Source: Crocosphaera sp. UHCC 0190
GTDB lineage: Bacteria; Cyanobacteriota; Cyanobacteriia; Cyanobacteriales; Microcystaceae
Direction of reading: 5' to 3'
Assembly: GCF_034932065.1 (NCBI RefSeq)
Contig: NZ_JAYGHP010000001.1
Coordinates: forward strand, 248,001-312,000
DNA: 64,000 nucleotides
The notes under the pieces were generated by a model. That model saw nothing but the letters and a program-made list of their open reading frames with translations. It searched no databases and was not told the DNA's origin. Each line of letters starts with the position of its first letter. Within the stretch, counting starts at the first letter, position 1. Below are positions 25,391-33,969 of this stretch, piece by piece. Both the position numbers and the translations under genes were made by a program.

Positions 25391-27169
25391 ATGATAGGAA
25401 TTAATCAAAAGCTTTTACAATTTTTAACTATAATTGCTTTAACAGTATCGGTTTTCCTTAGTATTCACTTATATTTTCCGAGCATCGCTCAAAGTAATAT
25501 TTTTGCTCAGGGAGAAATTTTAGTTCAAAATTCATCTCCCTCAGAATCATCTCAGAAATCAACTGAAGAAAAAAAATCTTATCCTGTGGTTTTAGATGGA
25601 GAAACCTTATTTGAATTTCATGCAGAAATTTCCGGTTTTCCTAATCAAGATAGGGCCGCACAAGTTAGTCAAAATTTACAAGAACTTGCCGATAACAATT
25701 CAATTTCTACAGATGATTTGAAAATCGTTAATCTTGAAGGTGTTCGGGTCATTACCGCTAATAAGCAATTGGTTGTTGCCTTAATAGAAGCTGATGCAAA
25801 AATCGAAAATCAATCCTTAGATGTCCTGGCAACAGAATATTTACAAAAAATTAAAATAGCTGTTAATAATTATCGGCAAGAACGAACCTTATCCCAACTT
25901 GGTTTACGGGCATTTTGGGCAATTGTTTCGACAATTTTATTCATTCTAATTTTTAAATTTTTAAATTGGTTTTTTCCTAGAATATCTCGTCGAATTATAG
26001 AAGATAGAAGTGTTATCTTTCGAGCCGTTAGAATTCAGAACTGGAGTGTTTTTACTGTTCAAAAACAAAAGCAATTTGCTTTAGGATTATTGAGAATAAT
26101 TAAATGGGCAATTATTCTCATTGTTCTCTATTTTTATATCCCTTTACTTTTAAGTTTATTTCCACAAACGGAACGATTTGGTAAAAGTGTTTTTAGTTCA
26201 TTTTATAGTGCTTTAGGTCAGGTTTGGGGGGCATTTATTAGTTATTTACCTAGTTTATTTGTTATCATTATAACTATTATAGCAACTTATTATTTAATTC
26301 GTTTATGTGAACCATTTTTTAAAGCCATAGAACAGGAAAGAGTGACAATTCCTGGATTTTATGCAGACTGGGCCCAACCTACTTATAACTTAACTGTTAT
26401 CCTGATTGTAGCATTAGCAGCAGCCATTATTTTTCCCTATTTACCTGGGTTTGATTCCCCCGCATTTCAAGGAATTTCTCTATTAATTGGGGCCTTAGTA
26501 ACCTTTGGGGGAGCAAGTACAATTGCCAATTTAATTGGAGGATTTGTGATCATTTATACCCGTGCTTTTCAAATCGGCGATCGCATAAAAATTGATAATC
26601 ACCTTGGCGTTGTTTTAGAAAAAACTATTCTGTCTACTCGTATTCGTACCCCAAATAATGAAATTATTACCGTTCCTAATTCGAGTATGATTGCTAGTAC
26701 AATTATTAATTATACGGCCAGCTTACGGGATTTAGAGCATCCCCTAATTCTCAATACAACCATTACATTAGGCTATGATCTTCCCTGGCGTTTAGTGCAT
26801 GAAACCTTAGTAAATGCCGCCTTAGCAACCGAAAATATTTTAGAAGATCCTGCCCCCTATGTGTGGCAAACTAGTCTGGATGATTTTTACATTAGTTATC
26901 AATTAAGGGCTTATACCCAAGATTCAATTGAAGTAGGAGATATCTATTCTGAACTGCATCAAAATATTCAAGATAAATGTGCTGAGGTTGGCATTGAAAT
27001 CTTGTCTCCCCACTATGCTGCCGTACGAGATGGACATCAAAATACTATACCGGAGAATTACCTACCCAAAGATTATAAAGCCCCTGGTTTTCGCTTACAT
27101 CCTTTAGAGTCATTTTTTAAGCAGAATATCACAAAAAATAAATCAAATTCTGAAACTGGAGAGCAATAA
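25391..27169 (+). CDS. MscS-family mechanosensitive channel
   Basis: A 592-aa channel of the small-conductance MscS superfamily that would release solutes under hypo-osmotic stress. It has a signal-like N-terminal helix, an exported domain (about 40-165), then helices near 175-200, 235-260, 280-300 and 330-355 of the chosen form. The pore-lining helix region is FGGASTIANLIGGFVIIYTRAFQIGDRIKI, followed by the beta domain (GVVLEKTILSTRIRTPNNEIITVPNS) and the C-terminal vestibule. I start at the ATG at 25391 because GGAGAGG sits six bases upstream; a GTG at 25364 is in frame but has no ribosome site. Confidence 0.88.
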   Translation: MIGINQKLLQFLTIIALTVSVFLSIHLYFPSIAQSNIFAQGEILVQNSSPSESSQKSTEEKKSYPVVLDGETLFEFHAEISGFPNQDRAAQVSQNLQELADNNSISTDDLKIVNLEGVRVITANKQLVVALIEADAKIENQSLDVLATEYLQKIKIAVNNYRQERTLSQLGLRAFWAIVSTILFILIFKFLNWFFPRISRRIIEDRSVIFRAVRIQNWSVFTVQKQKQFALGLLRIIKWAIILIVLYFYIPLLLSLFPQTERFGKSVFSSFYSALGQVWGAFISYLPSLFVIIITIIATYYLIRLCEPFFKAIEQERVTIPGFYADWAQPTYNLTVILIVALAAAIIFPYLPGFDSPAFQGISLLIGALVTFGGASTIANLIGGFVIIYTRAFQIGDRIKIDNHLGVVLEKTILSTRIRTPNNEIITVPNSSMIASTIINYTASLRDLEHPLILNTTITLGYDLPWRLVHETLVNAALATENILEDPAPYVWQTSLDDFYISYQLRAYTQDSIEVGDIYSELHQNIQDKCAEVGIEILSPHYAAVRDGHQNTIPENYLPKDYKAPGFRLHPLESFFKQNITKNKSNSETGEQ

Positions 27170-27277
27170 AAAAGGCTTGAGATTCAGCAAAATTATATTT
27201 TTAGCGAAATCTTTTTAAGTTCTTGATATTTTTTGGGGATGATTAATTTATTAATTATAGAACTCAGAAAAAATATT

Positions 27278-28789
27278 ATGGAAAAGATGTTAAATAGGGT
27301 TCCAGAGATTACAATTTACTTCTGGATAATTAAAGTTCTAGCAACCACAGTGGGTGAAACTGGGGCTGATTTTTTTGCATTTACGATGAACCTTGGTTTA
27401 GGTGTTACTTCCTATATTATGGGTGGTTTACTGCTCATTGCACTTTTCAACCAATTTAGGATTAAGCGTTATGTACCATTGAGTTACTGGCTTGTGGTTG
27501 TTTTAATCAGTATTGTTGGTACATTAATTACTGATAGATTAGTAGATGATTTTGGCGTTAGTTTGATAACAACTACCATCGTTTTTAGTTTGGTTTTGTT
27601 GGCAGTGTTTGGGTTTTGGTATTTAAGCGAAAAAACCTTAGCGATGCACTCCATAAATACAACTAAAAGAGAGCTTTTCTATTGGGTAGCTATTTTATTT
27701 ACTTTTGCTTTGGGTACTTCAGCAGGAGATTTCCTAGGAGAGTCTTTAAGATTAGGTTATGCTAACTCAGCATTATTATTTGGGGCTGCAATTGCCATCA
27801 TAACAGTTGGTTATTATTACTTCAAAATGAATGCAATCTTAGCATTCTGGTTAGCTTATATTTTGACTCGTCCTTTAGGTGCATCAATCGGTGATTTACT
27901 ATCCCAACCCGTTAAAAATGGAGGCTTTGGCTATGGAACAGTGGGAACCAGTATGCTTTTTCTCTCCATAATTTTCAGTCTAGTTATTTACTTAAGCTTT
28001 AAGTCGAAAAAACGAATTTTACTGCCAAGTAATGAAGAAGACTGGGAAAGACAATTGAATAAAGTTGCAGCAGTTACTATCTTTTTTTGGATCATGAAGA
28101 TACTCGCTACAACTCTAGGTGAAACAGCAGGGGACTTCATTTCAATGTCCTTAAACTTGGGATATTATGTGGGTTTTGCCGTAACATTTGTTATTTTAAC
28201 CGTTCTCCTATTTATTCAGATCAAAGCTGACAGACATCGTCCGGTCTTGTATTGGACTGCTATCATCGCCACAACTACCGCCGGAACCGAGGTATCAGAC
28301 TTGATGGATCGTTCTCTGGGTCTTGGTTATACGGCAGGTTCTCTGATTCTTGTGGCTGGACTTTTGACCGTTCTTGCTATCTGGTACTATCGGGATCGGG
28401 ATCTCAGCGTTTATCCCATTGTTAGGCAAGATGCGGAGACTACCTATTGGGTGGCGATCGTCTTCTCAAACAGTCTAGGAACAGCCTTTGGGGACTTTCT
28501 GACGAGCAATATGGGTCTGAGTTATGTACAAGGCGCATTCGTCACTGCTGGGGTTATTGGTGTGGTTATTGCCCTTCATTACCATACTAAGTTGAGTGAG
28601 GTTTTGCTATTCTGGATCGCGTTCATCTTTACACGGCCATTTGGTGCTACTTTTGGGGATTTTTTGACTAAACCGGTCGATCATGGAGGTCTAGCATTAC
28701 CGAGGGGTTATGCTTCAATAATCACTTTATTTCTCTTAGCATTTGTTCTCGTGTTTTCTATGAGAAGGAAAAAAACAAGGGCATCATAA
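27278..28789 (+). CDS. Membrane protein with eight related repeats (COG4705-like)
   Basis: A polytopic membrane protein of about 503 aa that I match to the uncharacterised COG4705 group. It is built from eight copies of a 50-65-residue unit whose core is W, about nine hydrophobic residues, G, three to four residues, then D with a hydrophobic partner: IKVLATTVGETGADFF, AILFTFALGTSAGDFL, AYILTRPLGASIGDLL, MKILATTLGETAGDFI, IIATTTAGTEVSDLM, AIVFSNSLGTAFGDFL, AFIFTRPFGATFGDFL and a weaker VVLISIVGTLITDRL. Units 1-4 match 5-8 in order, so the gene doubled once after earlier duplications. The buried Asp and Gly series suggests transport of a cation or small molecule; this is inference. I prefer the ATG at 27278; an ATG at 27239 is also in frame. 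Confidence 0.75.
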   Translation: MEKMLNRVPEITIYFWIIKVLATTVGETGADFFAFTMNLGLGVTSYIMGGLLLIALFNQFRIKRYVPLSYWLVVVLISIVGTLITDRLVDDFGVSLITTTIVFSLVLLAVFGFWYLSEKTLAMHSINTTKRELFYWVAILFTFALGTSAGDFLGESLRLGYANSALLFGAAIAIITVGYYYFKMNAILAFWLAYILTRPLGASIGDLLSQPVKNGGFGYGTVGTSMLFLSIIFSLVIYLSFKSKKRILLPSNEEDWERQLNKVAAVTIFFWIMKILATTLGETAGDFISMSLNLGYYVGFAVTFVILTVLLFIQIKADRHRPVLYWTAIIATTTAGTEVSDLMDRSLGLGYTAGSLILVAGLLTVLAIWYYRDRDLSVYPIVRQDAETTYWVAIVFSNSLGTAFGDFLTSNMGLSYVQGAFVTAGVIGVVIALHYHTKLSEVLLFWIAFIFTRPFGATFGDFLTKPVDHGGLALPRGYASIITLFLLAFVLVFSMRRKKTRAS

Positions 28790-28807
28790 TTAATTTTATC
28801 ATTTTTC

Positions 28808-29230
28808 TTAATCGGGAAACCAATCATCTGAGAGGGCATTATTGAGAGAAATTTCAGCCGTATCTGGAATAGAAAAAAGTTCTTTCATTACAGCAATACG
28901 AACGGGATAAATTTCAGTCCAGATCGGCTCTATCTTATTCTTTAAAGCAGGATTTTTCCGAATAATTTTCTTAATTTGTTCTCGAAAATTCCTAATCTCA
29001 GACTTCCAACCTCTCCTACAGTATTCTTTTTCTGATTCCCAGTAAGACAATTTGAGGAGATGTTCTAGAAGACGTTCTAAGTAGCTTTCTAAAGCATTTT
29101 CTCGACTGTTTCCCAACTCTTCTATCTCCTCAATCAGATTATCCCAATCTATCTGCTCAAACCGTCTCTGCCTAAGTAAGTTCGCTTGTTCCTTTGTCCA
29201 TGTGTAATAGTCGGAGGAATAGGTGGTCAT
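28808..29230 (-). CDS. DUF29 family protein
   Basis: A 140-aa soluble helical protein of the DUF29 family, which is abundant in cyanobacteria and of unknown function. Family marks are DYYTWTKEQANLLRQRRFEQ, the acidic WDNLIEEIEELGNSREN and LERLLEHLLKL. A second family member lies at 41072-41488. It is convergent with the repeat-containing membrane protein gene and divergent from the response regulator gene. Confidence 0.85.
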   Translation of the reverse strand: MTTYSSDYYTWTKEQANLLRQRRFEQIDWDNLIEEIEELGNSRENALESYLERLLEHLLKLSYWESEKEYCRRGWKSEIRNFREQIKKIIRKNPALKNKIEPIWTEIYPVRIAVMKELFSIPDTAEISLNNALSDDWFPD

Positions 29231-29341
29231 AATAGTTCACTTTCTGTATAATTTTTCTTTAAATAATAACCCTTTGGTTATAATTATATTATATTAGCAA
29301 AATATAATGAATATTTTTTCTGAGTAACTTTCTCAAAACAA

Positions 29342-30022
29342 ATGAAAATTTTAATCATTGAAGATGACACTCGTATCGCTCAACCCCTTGCCAAAGATTT
29401 AAGCTATCAATGTCACTCTGTTGATTTAGCTAATGATGGAATAGAAGGATGGGAATACACACAAGCAACACAATATGATTTGATTTTATTAGATTTGATG
29501 TTACCTAAATTAGATGGAATATCTCTCTGTAAACGATTACGAGACGTAAAATATCAGGCGTTAATCTTGATGTTAACTGCCAAAGATACCACAGAAGATA
29601 AAGTCATTGGACTTGATGCAGGGGCAGATGATTATTTAGTTAAACCGTTTAAACTAGAAGAATTATCTGCTAGAATTCGCGCCTTATTTCGTCGGTATTC
29701 AGATATTAAACCTCCCGTTATTATTCATGGTAATTTACATTTAGACCCCAATAGTCAAGAAGTAACTTATGCAGGAAACACTCTGATTTTAACTCCTAAA
29801 GAATATATGATTCTAGAATATTTTTTAAGCAATCCTAATCAAGTCTTAACTCGTTCAGCTATCATTGAAAAACTTTGGACATTTGATGATTTATCAGGAG
29901 AAGAAACAGTAAGAACTCATATCACAAATTTACGAAGAAAACTCAAAGAAGCTGGTAGTATTGAACCCTTAATTGAGACTGTTTATGGTATGGGTTATCG
30001 TTTGACAGCTATTTCTGAATAA
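29342..30022 (+). CDS. OmpR-family response regulator
   Basis: DNA-binding regulator, 226 aa. The receiver domain (1-120) has the acidic pair EDD at 7-9, the phosphoacceptor D51 in LILLDLMLPKLDG, a Thr in LTAKD and the conserved lysine in LVKPF. The winged-helix output domain (about 128-224) shows LTPKEYMILEYFLSNPNQVLTR and VRTHITNLRRKL with the final GMGYRL. It is followed 37 bases later by its sensor kinase. The pair resembles cyanobacterial RppA/RppB-type systems; the signal is unknown. Confidence 0.9.
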   Translation: MKILIIEDDTRIAQPLAKDLSYQCHSVDLANDGIEGWEYTQATQYDLILLDLMLPKLDGISLCKRLRDVKYQALILMLTAKDTTEDKVIGLDAGADDYLVKPFKLEELSARIRALFRRYSDIKPPVIIHGNLHLDPNSQEVTYAGNTLILTPKEYMILEYFLSNPNQVLTRSAIIEKLWTFDDLSGEETVRTHITNLRRKLKEAGSIEPLIETVYGMGYRLTAISE

Positions 30023-30059
30023 ATAGGTATTCATATAAAAATCATAGACTTTTTAGATT

Positions 30060-31292
30060 GTGTTTAAAAATATTCGCCATCGCTTACTGTTATCCTACTT
30101 GCTCATTTTAGCTTTGATTTTAGGCATATTTTCTCTTGGTATTCGTTTAATATTTGCCTATAGTTTGAGACAACAAATGATAGAAAAACTAACAGCATTA
30201 GGACAGGGTGCTGCTGCTAATGCAGAATGGGAAAATAACCAATTAAAAATTGACGATGATTTTAAACTTCGAGAATTGTTAAATAATCATCAATCTTTAC
30301 AATGGTTTGATGTGAAAGGTAACTCTATTTTGAAACAGGGTGAATTTATCCTTAGCTTGCCTTTATCTCAAGATAATTTAGTGCAAATTCAAGCAGGAAA
30401 TCCGAATATTCAATCAATTACTTTGCCAATTATTGATAGTGATATTGATAAATTAATTGGTTATGTGAGAGTCAGTCAATCTTTGGAAGAATTAGAGGAA
30501 ATATTAAATAAATTAGATTGGGGATTAGTAATTAGTATTATTGTGGCTTTAAGTATTAGTGGAATTGGGGGTATTTTGTTAACCAACCAAGCAATGAAAC
30601 CCATTGAAGAAAGTTTTACAAGATTAAAACAGTTTACAGCAGATGCTTCCCATGAACTTCGGAATCCTTTAATGGTTATTGATAGTAATGTTGCTGTTTC
30701 TCTTAAATATCCAGAAGGAATGAGAGAAGCAGATAAAGAAAGTTTTGAAGCCATTGCCAGTGCAACAATGCAAATGATCGATTTAACGGAAGATTTACTG
30801 ATTTTAGCTCGTTCTGATCAAATTAATCTCCTCAAAAAAGAACCAGTTAATCTGGTAATTATTTTAGAAAAATTAGTTAAGTGGTATCAGACAAAAATTG
30901 AATCCAAAAATCTTAACTTAAAACTTCAATTATCTGAAACTCTATTGATATATGGTGATTCCTTAAAACTTGAAAGATTATTTAGTAACTTAATTGATAA
31001 TGCTATTTATTATACACCAGAATCAGGAATAATTGAAATAGAAGGAAAACCCAAAAAGTGTTCAATTGAAATACAAATTAAAGATACAGGAATTGGCATA
31101 TCTCCTGAAAATTTGGAGAGAATTTTTGAGCGATTTTGGAGAGCAGATACGTCTCGATCTTATTGGAATGGTGGATCTGGTTTAGGACTAGCAATTGTCC
31201 AAGCAATTGTTAAACATCATGGGGGAACAATTACTGTCACCAGTCAGTTAGGAATTGGTAGCTGTTTTACCATATATTTACCGATTAATTAA
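30060..31292 (+). CDS. Sensor histidine kinase
   Basis: Membrane sensor kinase of 410 aa that phosphorylates the regulator encoded just upstream. A first transmembrane helix spans about residues 9-30, a sensing domain 31-155 and a second helix 157-178. The H-box is FTADASHELRNPLMVI with phospho-His198, followed by the N box LIDNAIYYTPE, the G1 box IKDTGIGISPE, the F box RIFERFWRAD and the G2 box GGSGLGLAIV. The start is a GTG at 30060, chosen because the protein then opens directly into the basic residues before helix 1; no strong ribosome site is seen. A bidirectional terminator follows. Confidence 0.9.
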   Translation: MFKNIRHRLLLSYLLILALILGIFSLGIRLIFAYSLRQQMIEKLTALGQGAAANAEWENNQLKIDDDFKLRELLNNHQSLQWFDVKGNSILKQGEFILSLPLSQDNLVQIQAGNPNIQSITLPIIDSDIDKLIGYVRVSQSLEELEEILNKLDWGLVISIIVALSISGIGGILLTNQAMKPIEESFTRLKQFTADASHELRNPLMVIDSNVAVSLKYPEGMREADKESFEAIASATMQMIDLTEDLLILARSDQINLLKKEPVNLVIILEKLVKWYQTKIESKNLNLKLQLSETLLIYGDSLKLERLFSNLIDNAIYYTPESGIIEIEGKPKKCSIEIQIKDTGIGISPENLERIFERFWRADTSRSYWNGGSGLGLAIVQAIVKHHGGTITVTSQLGIGSCFTIYLPIN

Positions 31293-31372
31293 TTAAATAA
31301 TAATCTCTTTTAATAAATAGATAAAATCAACAATTTTATACAGGCTAAAGCCTCATACTACAAAAACTAAGG

Positions 31373-31408
31373 CTGTCTACACAGCCGAATAAAAGCCTGT
31401 GCAGACAG
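31373..31408. repeat. Imperfect inverted repeat in 3' region
   Basis: CTGTCTACACAG (31373-31384) and CTGTGCAGACAG (31397-31408) form a 12-bp stem with one mismatch. The surrounding text (TACAGGCTAAAGCC, AAGCCTGTGCAG) looks like a degenerate interspersed cyanobacterial repeat. Confidence 0.55.
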
Positions 31409-31416
31409 AGTTTGTT

Positions 31417-31456
31417 TATATAGCTTAACCCTTCAGAGTTAAGCTATATAATTTTT
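31417..31456. terminator. Bidirectional terminator between kinase and PepSY genes
   Basis: A perfect 13-bp stem (TATATAGCTTAAC at 31417-31429, GTTAAGCTATATA at 31438-31450) followed by ATTTTT on the plus strand. It lies between the convergent sensor kinase gene and the PepSY gene. Confidence 0.7.
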
Positions 31457-31469
31457 AATTGTTTTACGT

Positions 31470-31967
31470 TTAACCATCATCATTCATTTCACCATCACCA
31501 TCTCCCCCGGCATCTTCAGAAACGCGAATACTACTTTGAGGACGGTTTTTCTCATTAATTTCATTATGAGGGGTATCAGTATAGAGAATCTTACCATTAC
31601 CCGCATCAACTTTCACATCTTTTTCTCCAATAATCACAGAATAAACTAAATTTCCGTCTTCATTTTCTAATACAACTTTAGTTGCTTGACTTCCTAGATT
31701 TTTTTCAGCAGCTTGTTGTGCTTGTTGGGGACTAATTTTAGCAAGAGATTGTAAATTAGCTGATTCTTGTTTTTCTTGAGAATCATCATCAGTTTCCCCA
31801 TCTCCGTCACCTTCTGCTGCTTCTGCAACTTGGTAGGATTTATGCTGTGAAGAAATGACAGCAACTGGAGATTTTACTTGTGTTGTCGTAACGGCTCGTG
31901 CTAAGCTACCAATACCTAATATACCCAGTAAAGCTATGACTAAAGTCATTTTAGTTTGGTTTTTCAT
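31470..31967 (-). CDS. Exported PepSY-domain protein with acidic GDGD segments
   Basis: A 165-aa exported protein. A signal peptide or anchor covers residues 1-26 (LVIALLGILGIGSLARAV). A short acidic segment AAEGDGDGETDDDSQE follows, then one PepSY domain (about 75-135: SPQQAQQAAEKNLGSQATKVVLENEDGNLVYSV, then VDAGNGKILYTD), and the tail ends in GGDGDGEMNDDG. PepSY domains are often found in inhibitors of proteases or in envelope sensors. The Asp/Gly runs resemble calcium-binding loops, though that is only an impression. It is convergent with the two-component system and might be one of its targets. Confidence 0.8.
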   Translation of the reverse strand: MKNQTKMTLVIALLGILGIGSLARAVTTTQVKSPVAVISSQHKSYQVAEAAEGDGDGETDDDSQEKQESANLQSLAKISPQQAQQAAEKNLGSQATKVVLENEDGNLVYSVIIGEKDVKVDAGNGKILYTDTPHNEINEKNRPQSSIRVSEDAGGDGDGEMNDDG

Positions 31968-32117
31968 TGTGATTTACTTCTTTGCTTTTGAATTGATACT
32001 TACACTTTAAGCAATCAATATAAAGAAGTTAGAAAGATTAGATTCTTTCAATTTATTTAGGATTATGTAGTGTAAAAAATGATTAAGAACCAAGTTTACA
32101 GTCATTAAAATCTTAAG

Positions 32118-33821
32118 ATGAAGCATAATAATCAACAAAAATCTTTTAATCTACTCCGACTTGAACTAATTCTAATTATATTACTTTTGGTATTAGGAGT
32201 CATAATTGTCAATTTGAAGATGATTCAAGATGGACTAAATGGCATGACTGATCTCAGATGGCATAGTCTATGGATATTGCATTTTTCTCAACAGCTTGCT
32301 GAAGGAATTTGGTATCCTCGTTGGCTATCTAGTGTAAACTATGGCTATGGTAGCCCAACTTTTGTTTTTTATCCTCCTTTCACTTATTATCTAGGATCTT
32401 GTCTTAAATGGTTTGGCTTAACTGTTGAGCAATCAATCATATTTTTATTTTGTTTTTCCCTATTTTTGTCAGGACTTTATGTTTATTTCTATGCCAGAAT
32501 TAAACTAGGATTAATTCCGTCTTTAATAGGAGCTTTAGCCTATATGACATCTCCTTATTTGGCTTTTAATACTTATGAAATTGGTAGTATTTCTGTGGCT
32601 TTTGGTATCGCTTGGGTTCCCCTAGGGTTTGGGTTAACTGAAAAAGCGATGATTAATCCTAAATGGAGTATTCCATTAGCTTTGTCTTGGGCAATATTAG
32701 CCTTAACTCATTTACCAACTTTACTACTTTGTACCATTGTTTGGATACCCTATACTTTGCTATTTTTACTCTGGCGACCTTGGAAAATAGTGATTAAAAA
32801 TGTCATTTCAATTGCCCTTGGGTTAGGGTTAGCATCCTTTTATTTAGTCCCTGTCATTGTTGAACAGCGTTTAGTCGATATTAATAGCATGAAAAATGTG
32901 GGAGGAGGGTTTAAGAATATGATGTTTGGGGCTGGATTACCTCTAGTTAACCCACGATTTGACTTATCACTTTCTCAAATATTTATTCAACAATTACTAG
33001 CTATTGTAATTGCAGGAAGTCTTTCTTTAATAATTTTACGAAATAATAAGCAACGTTTTGAAGAAAGTCGATACTGGCTTATTTTCTCGTTAATTTCAGC
33101 TTTTTTAATGACTTCTTGGTCTTGGCCAATTTGGGCAAGTAGTTCCCTATTACAAAAAATACAAGCTCCTTGGCGTTTACTACATCTTTTTTCCTTTGGA
33201 GAAGCTATTCTGTGTGCTATTTTAGTTAGTAGTATTACTCAGTGTAAGTTACAGAATAAATTATTAATAATCTCAATAATCATGGTAATTTTATTGACTA
33301 ATAGTGCGTATTTTTATAAGATTTCTCGAAAATATGTCACCTTTCATAACCCAGGCAGATCAAATTTAGAATATCTTGAACCGACGAGAAAAGCTCTTTT
33401 TGAAGGTTATACAGAAGCACTACAAGATGTTTCTGAATATCGTCCATTACTTAATAATGGTTTATCTTCTCCTGATCCTATCCCTAATCAACCTCGATTT
33501 TCTGTGACTAAGGGAAAAGCAACTATTGAACTCTTACAATGGAAAAGTTATGAACGAGTTTTAGAGATTAATGTAGAAAAAGAATCTAGGATCAATATCA
33601 GAACCTATAACTATCCTGCATGGCATCTATATGTTAATCAAAAATCCCATCCTATAGACACAGCAAACAACGGGACAATTGACTTCAAACTCGCTCCAGG
33701 TTTTTACAAAATTGAATTAATTTATCAGTGGACTTCCGCTTTTATTTTAGGAATTATTTTAAGTCTTTTTAGTTTGACTATCTTAATTATATTGATCTTT
33801 AAACCATTGTTAGTAACATAA
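32118..33821 (+). CDS. Polytopic membrane protein, PTPS-related/GT-C-like
   Basis: A 567-aa integral membrane protein with about ten helices and a soluble C-terminal beta domain (about 455-535). The first loop holds MTDLRWHSLWILHFSQQL, then EGIWYPRWLSSVNYGYGSP and FVFYPPFTYYLG, the signature of the so-called 6-pyruvoyl-tetrahydropterin synthase-related membrane family. Despite that name the layout resembles GT-C glycosyltransferases, with the acidic residue in the first periplasmic loop. A role in glycosylating a lipid or exported protein is an inference. It starts 151 bases from the divergent PepSY gene; the ATG at 32118 lacks a strong ribosome site. Confidence 0.75.
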   Translation: MKHNNQQKSFNLLRLELILIILLLVLGVIIVNLKMIQDGLNGMTDLRWHSLWILHFSQQLAEGIWYPRWLSSVNYGYGSPTFVFYPPFTYYLGSCLKWFGLTVEQSIIFLFCFSLFLSGLYVYFYARIKLGLIPSLIGALAYMTSPYLAFNTYEIGSISVAFGIAWVPLGFGLTEKAMINPKWSIPLALSWAILALTHLPTLLLCTIVWIPYTLLFLLWRPWKIVIKNVISIALGLGLASFYLVPVIVEQRLVDINSMKNVGGGFKNMMFGAGLPLVNPRFDLSLSQIFIQQLLAIVIAGSLSLIILRNNKQRFEESRYWLIFSLISAFLMTSWSWPIWASSSLLQKIQAPWRLLHLFSFGEAILCAILVSSITQCKLQNKLLIISIIMVILLTNSAYFYKISRKYVTFHNPGRSNLEYLEPTRKALFEGYTEALQDVSEYRPLLNNGLSSPDPIPNQPRFSVTKGKATIELLQWKSYERVLEINVEKESRINIRTYNYPAWHLYVNQKSHPIDTANNGTIDFKLAPGFYKIELIYQWTSAFILGIILSLFSLTILIILIFKPLLVT

Positions 33822-33932
33822 ATCTTCTAGGGTTTAAGTAGTCTAGAAGGCGATCGCCTGAATCAGCCCGAATTAAAGCAACCGCCACCTCTGGCCAGGT
33901 AGTTACCTTTGCCTAGAGTGACAGAAGAGAGA

Positions 33933-33938
33933 TATAAT
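33933..33938 (+). promoter_or_regulatory. -10 element of the tldD/tldE genes
   Basis: A perfect TATAAT lies 32 bases before the proposed ATG of the TldD-type gene. A loose -35 candidate (TTTGCC) stands 19 bases upstream of it. Confidence 0.4.
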
Positions 33939-33969
33939 CCCAATTAAATAATTACTCTTATTGAAATCC

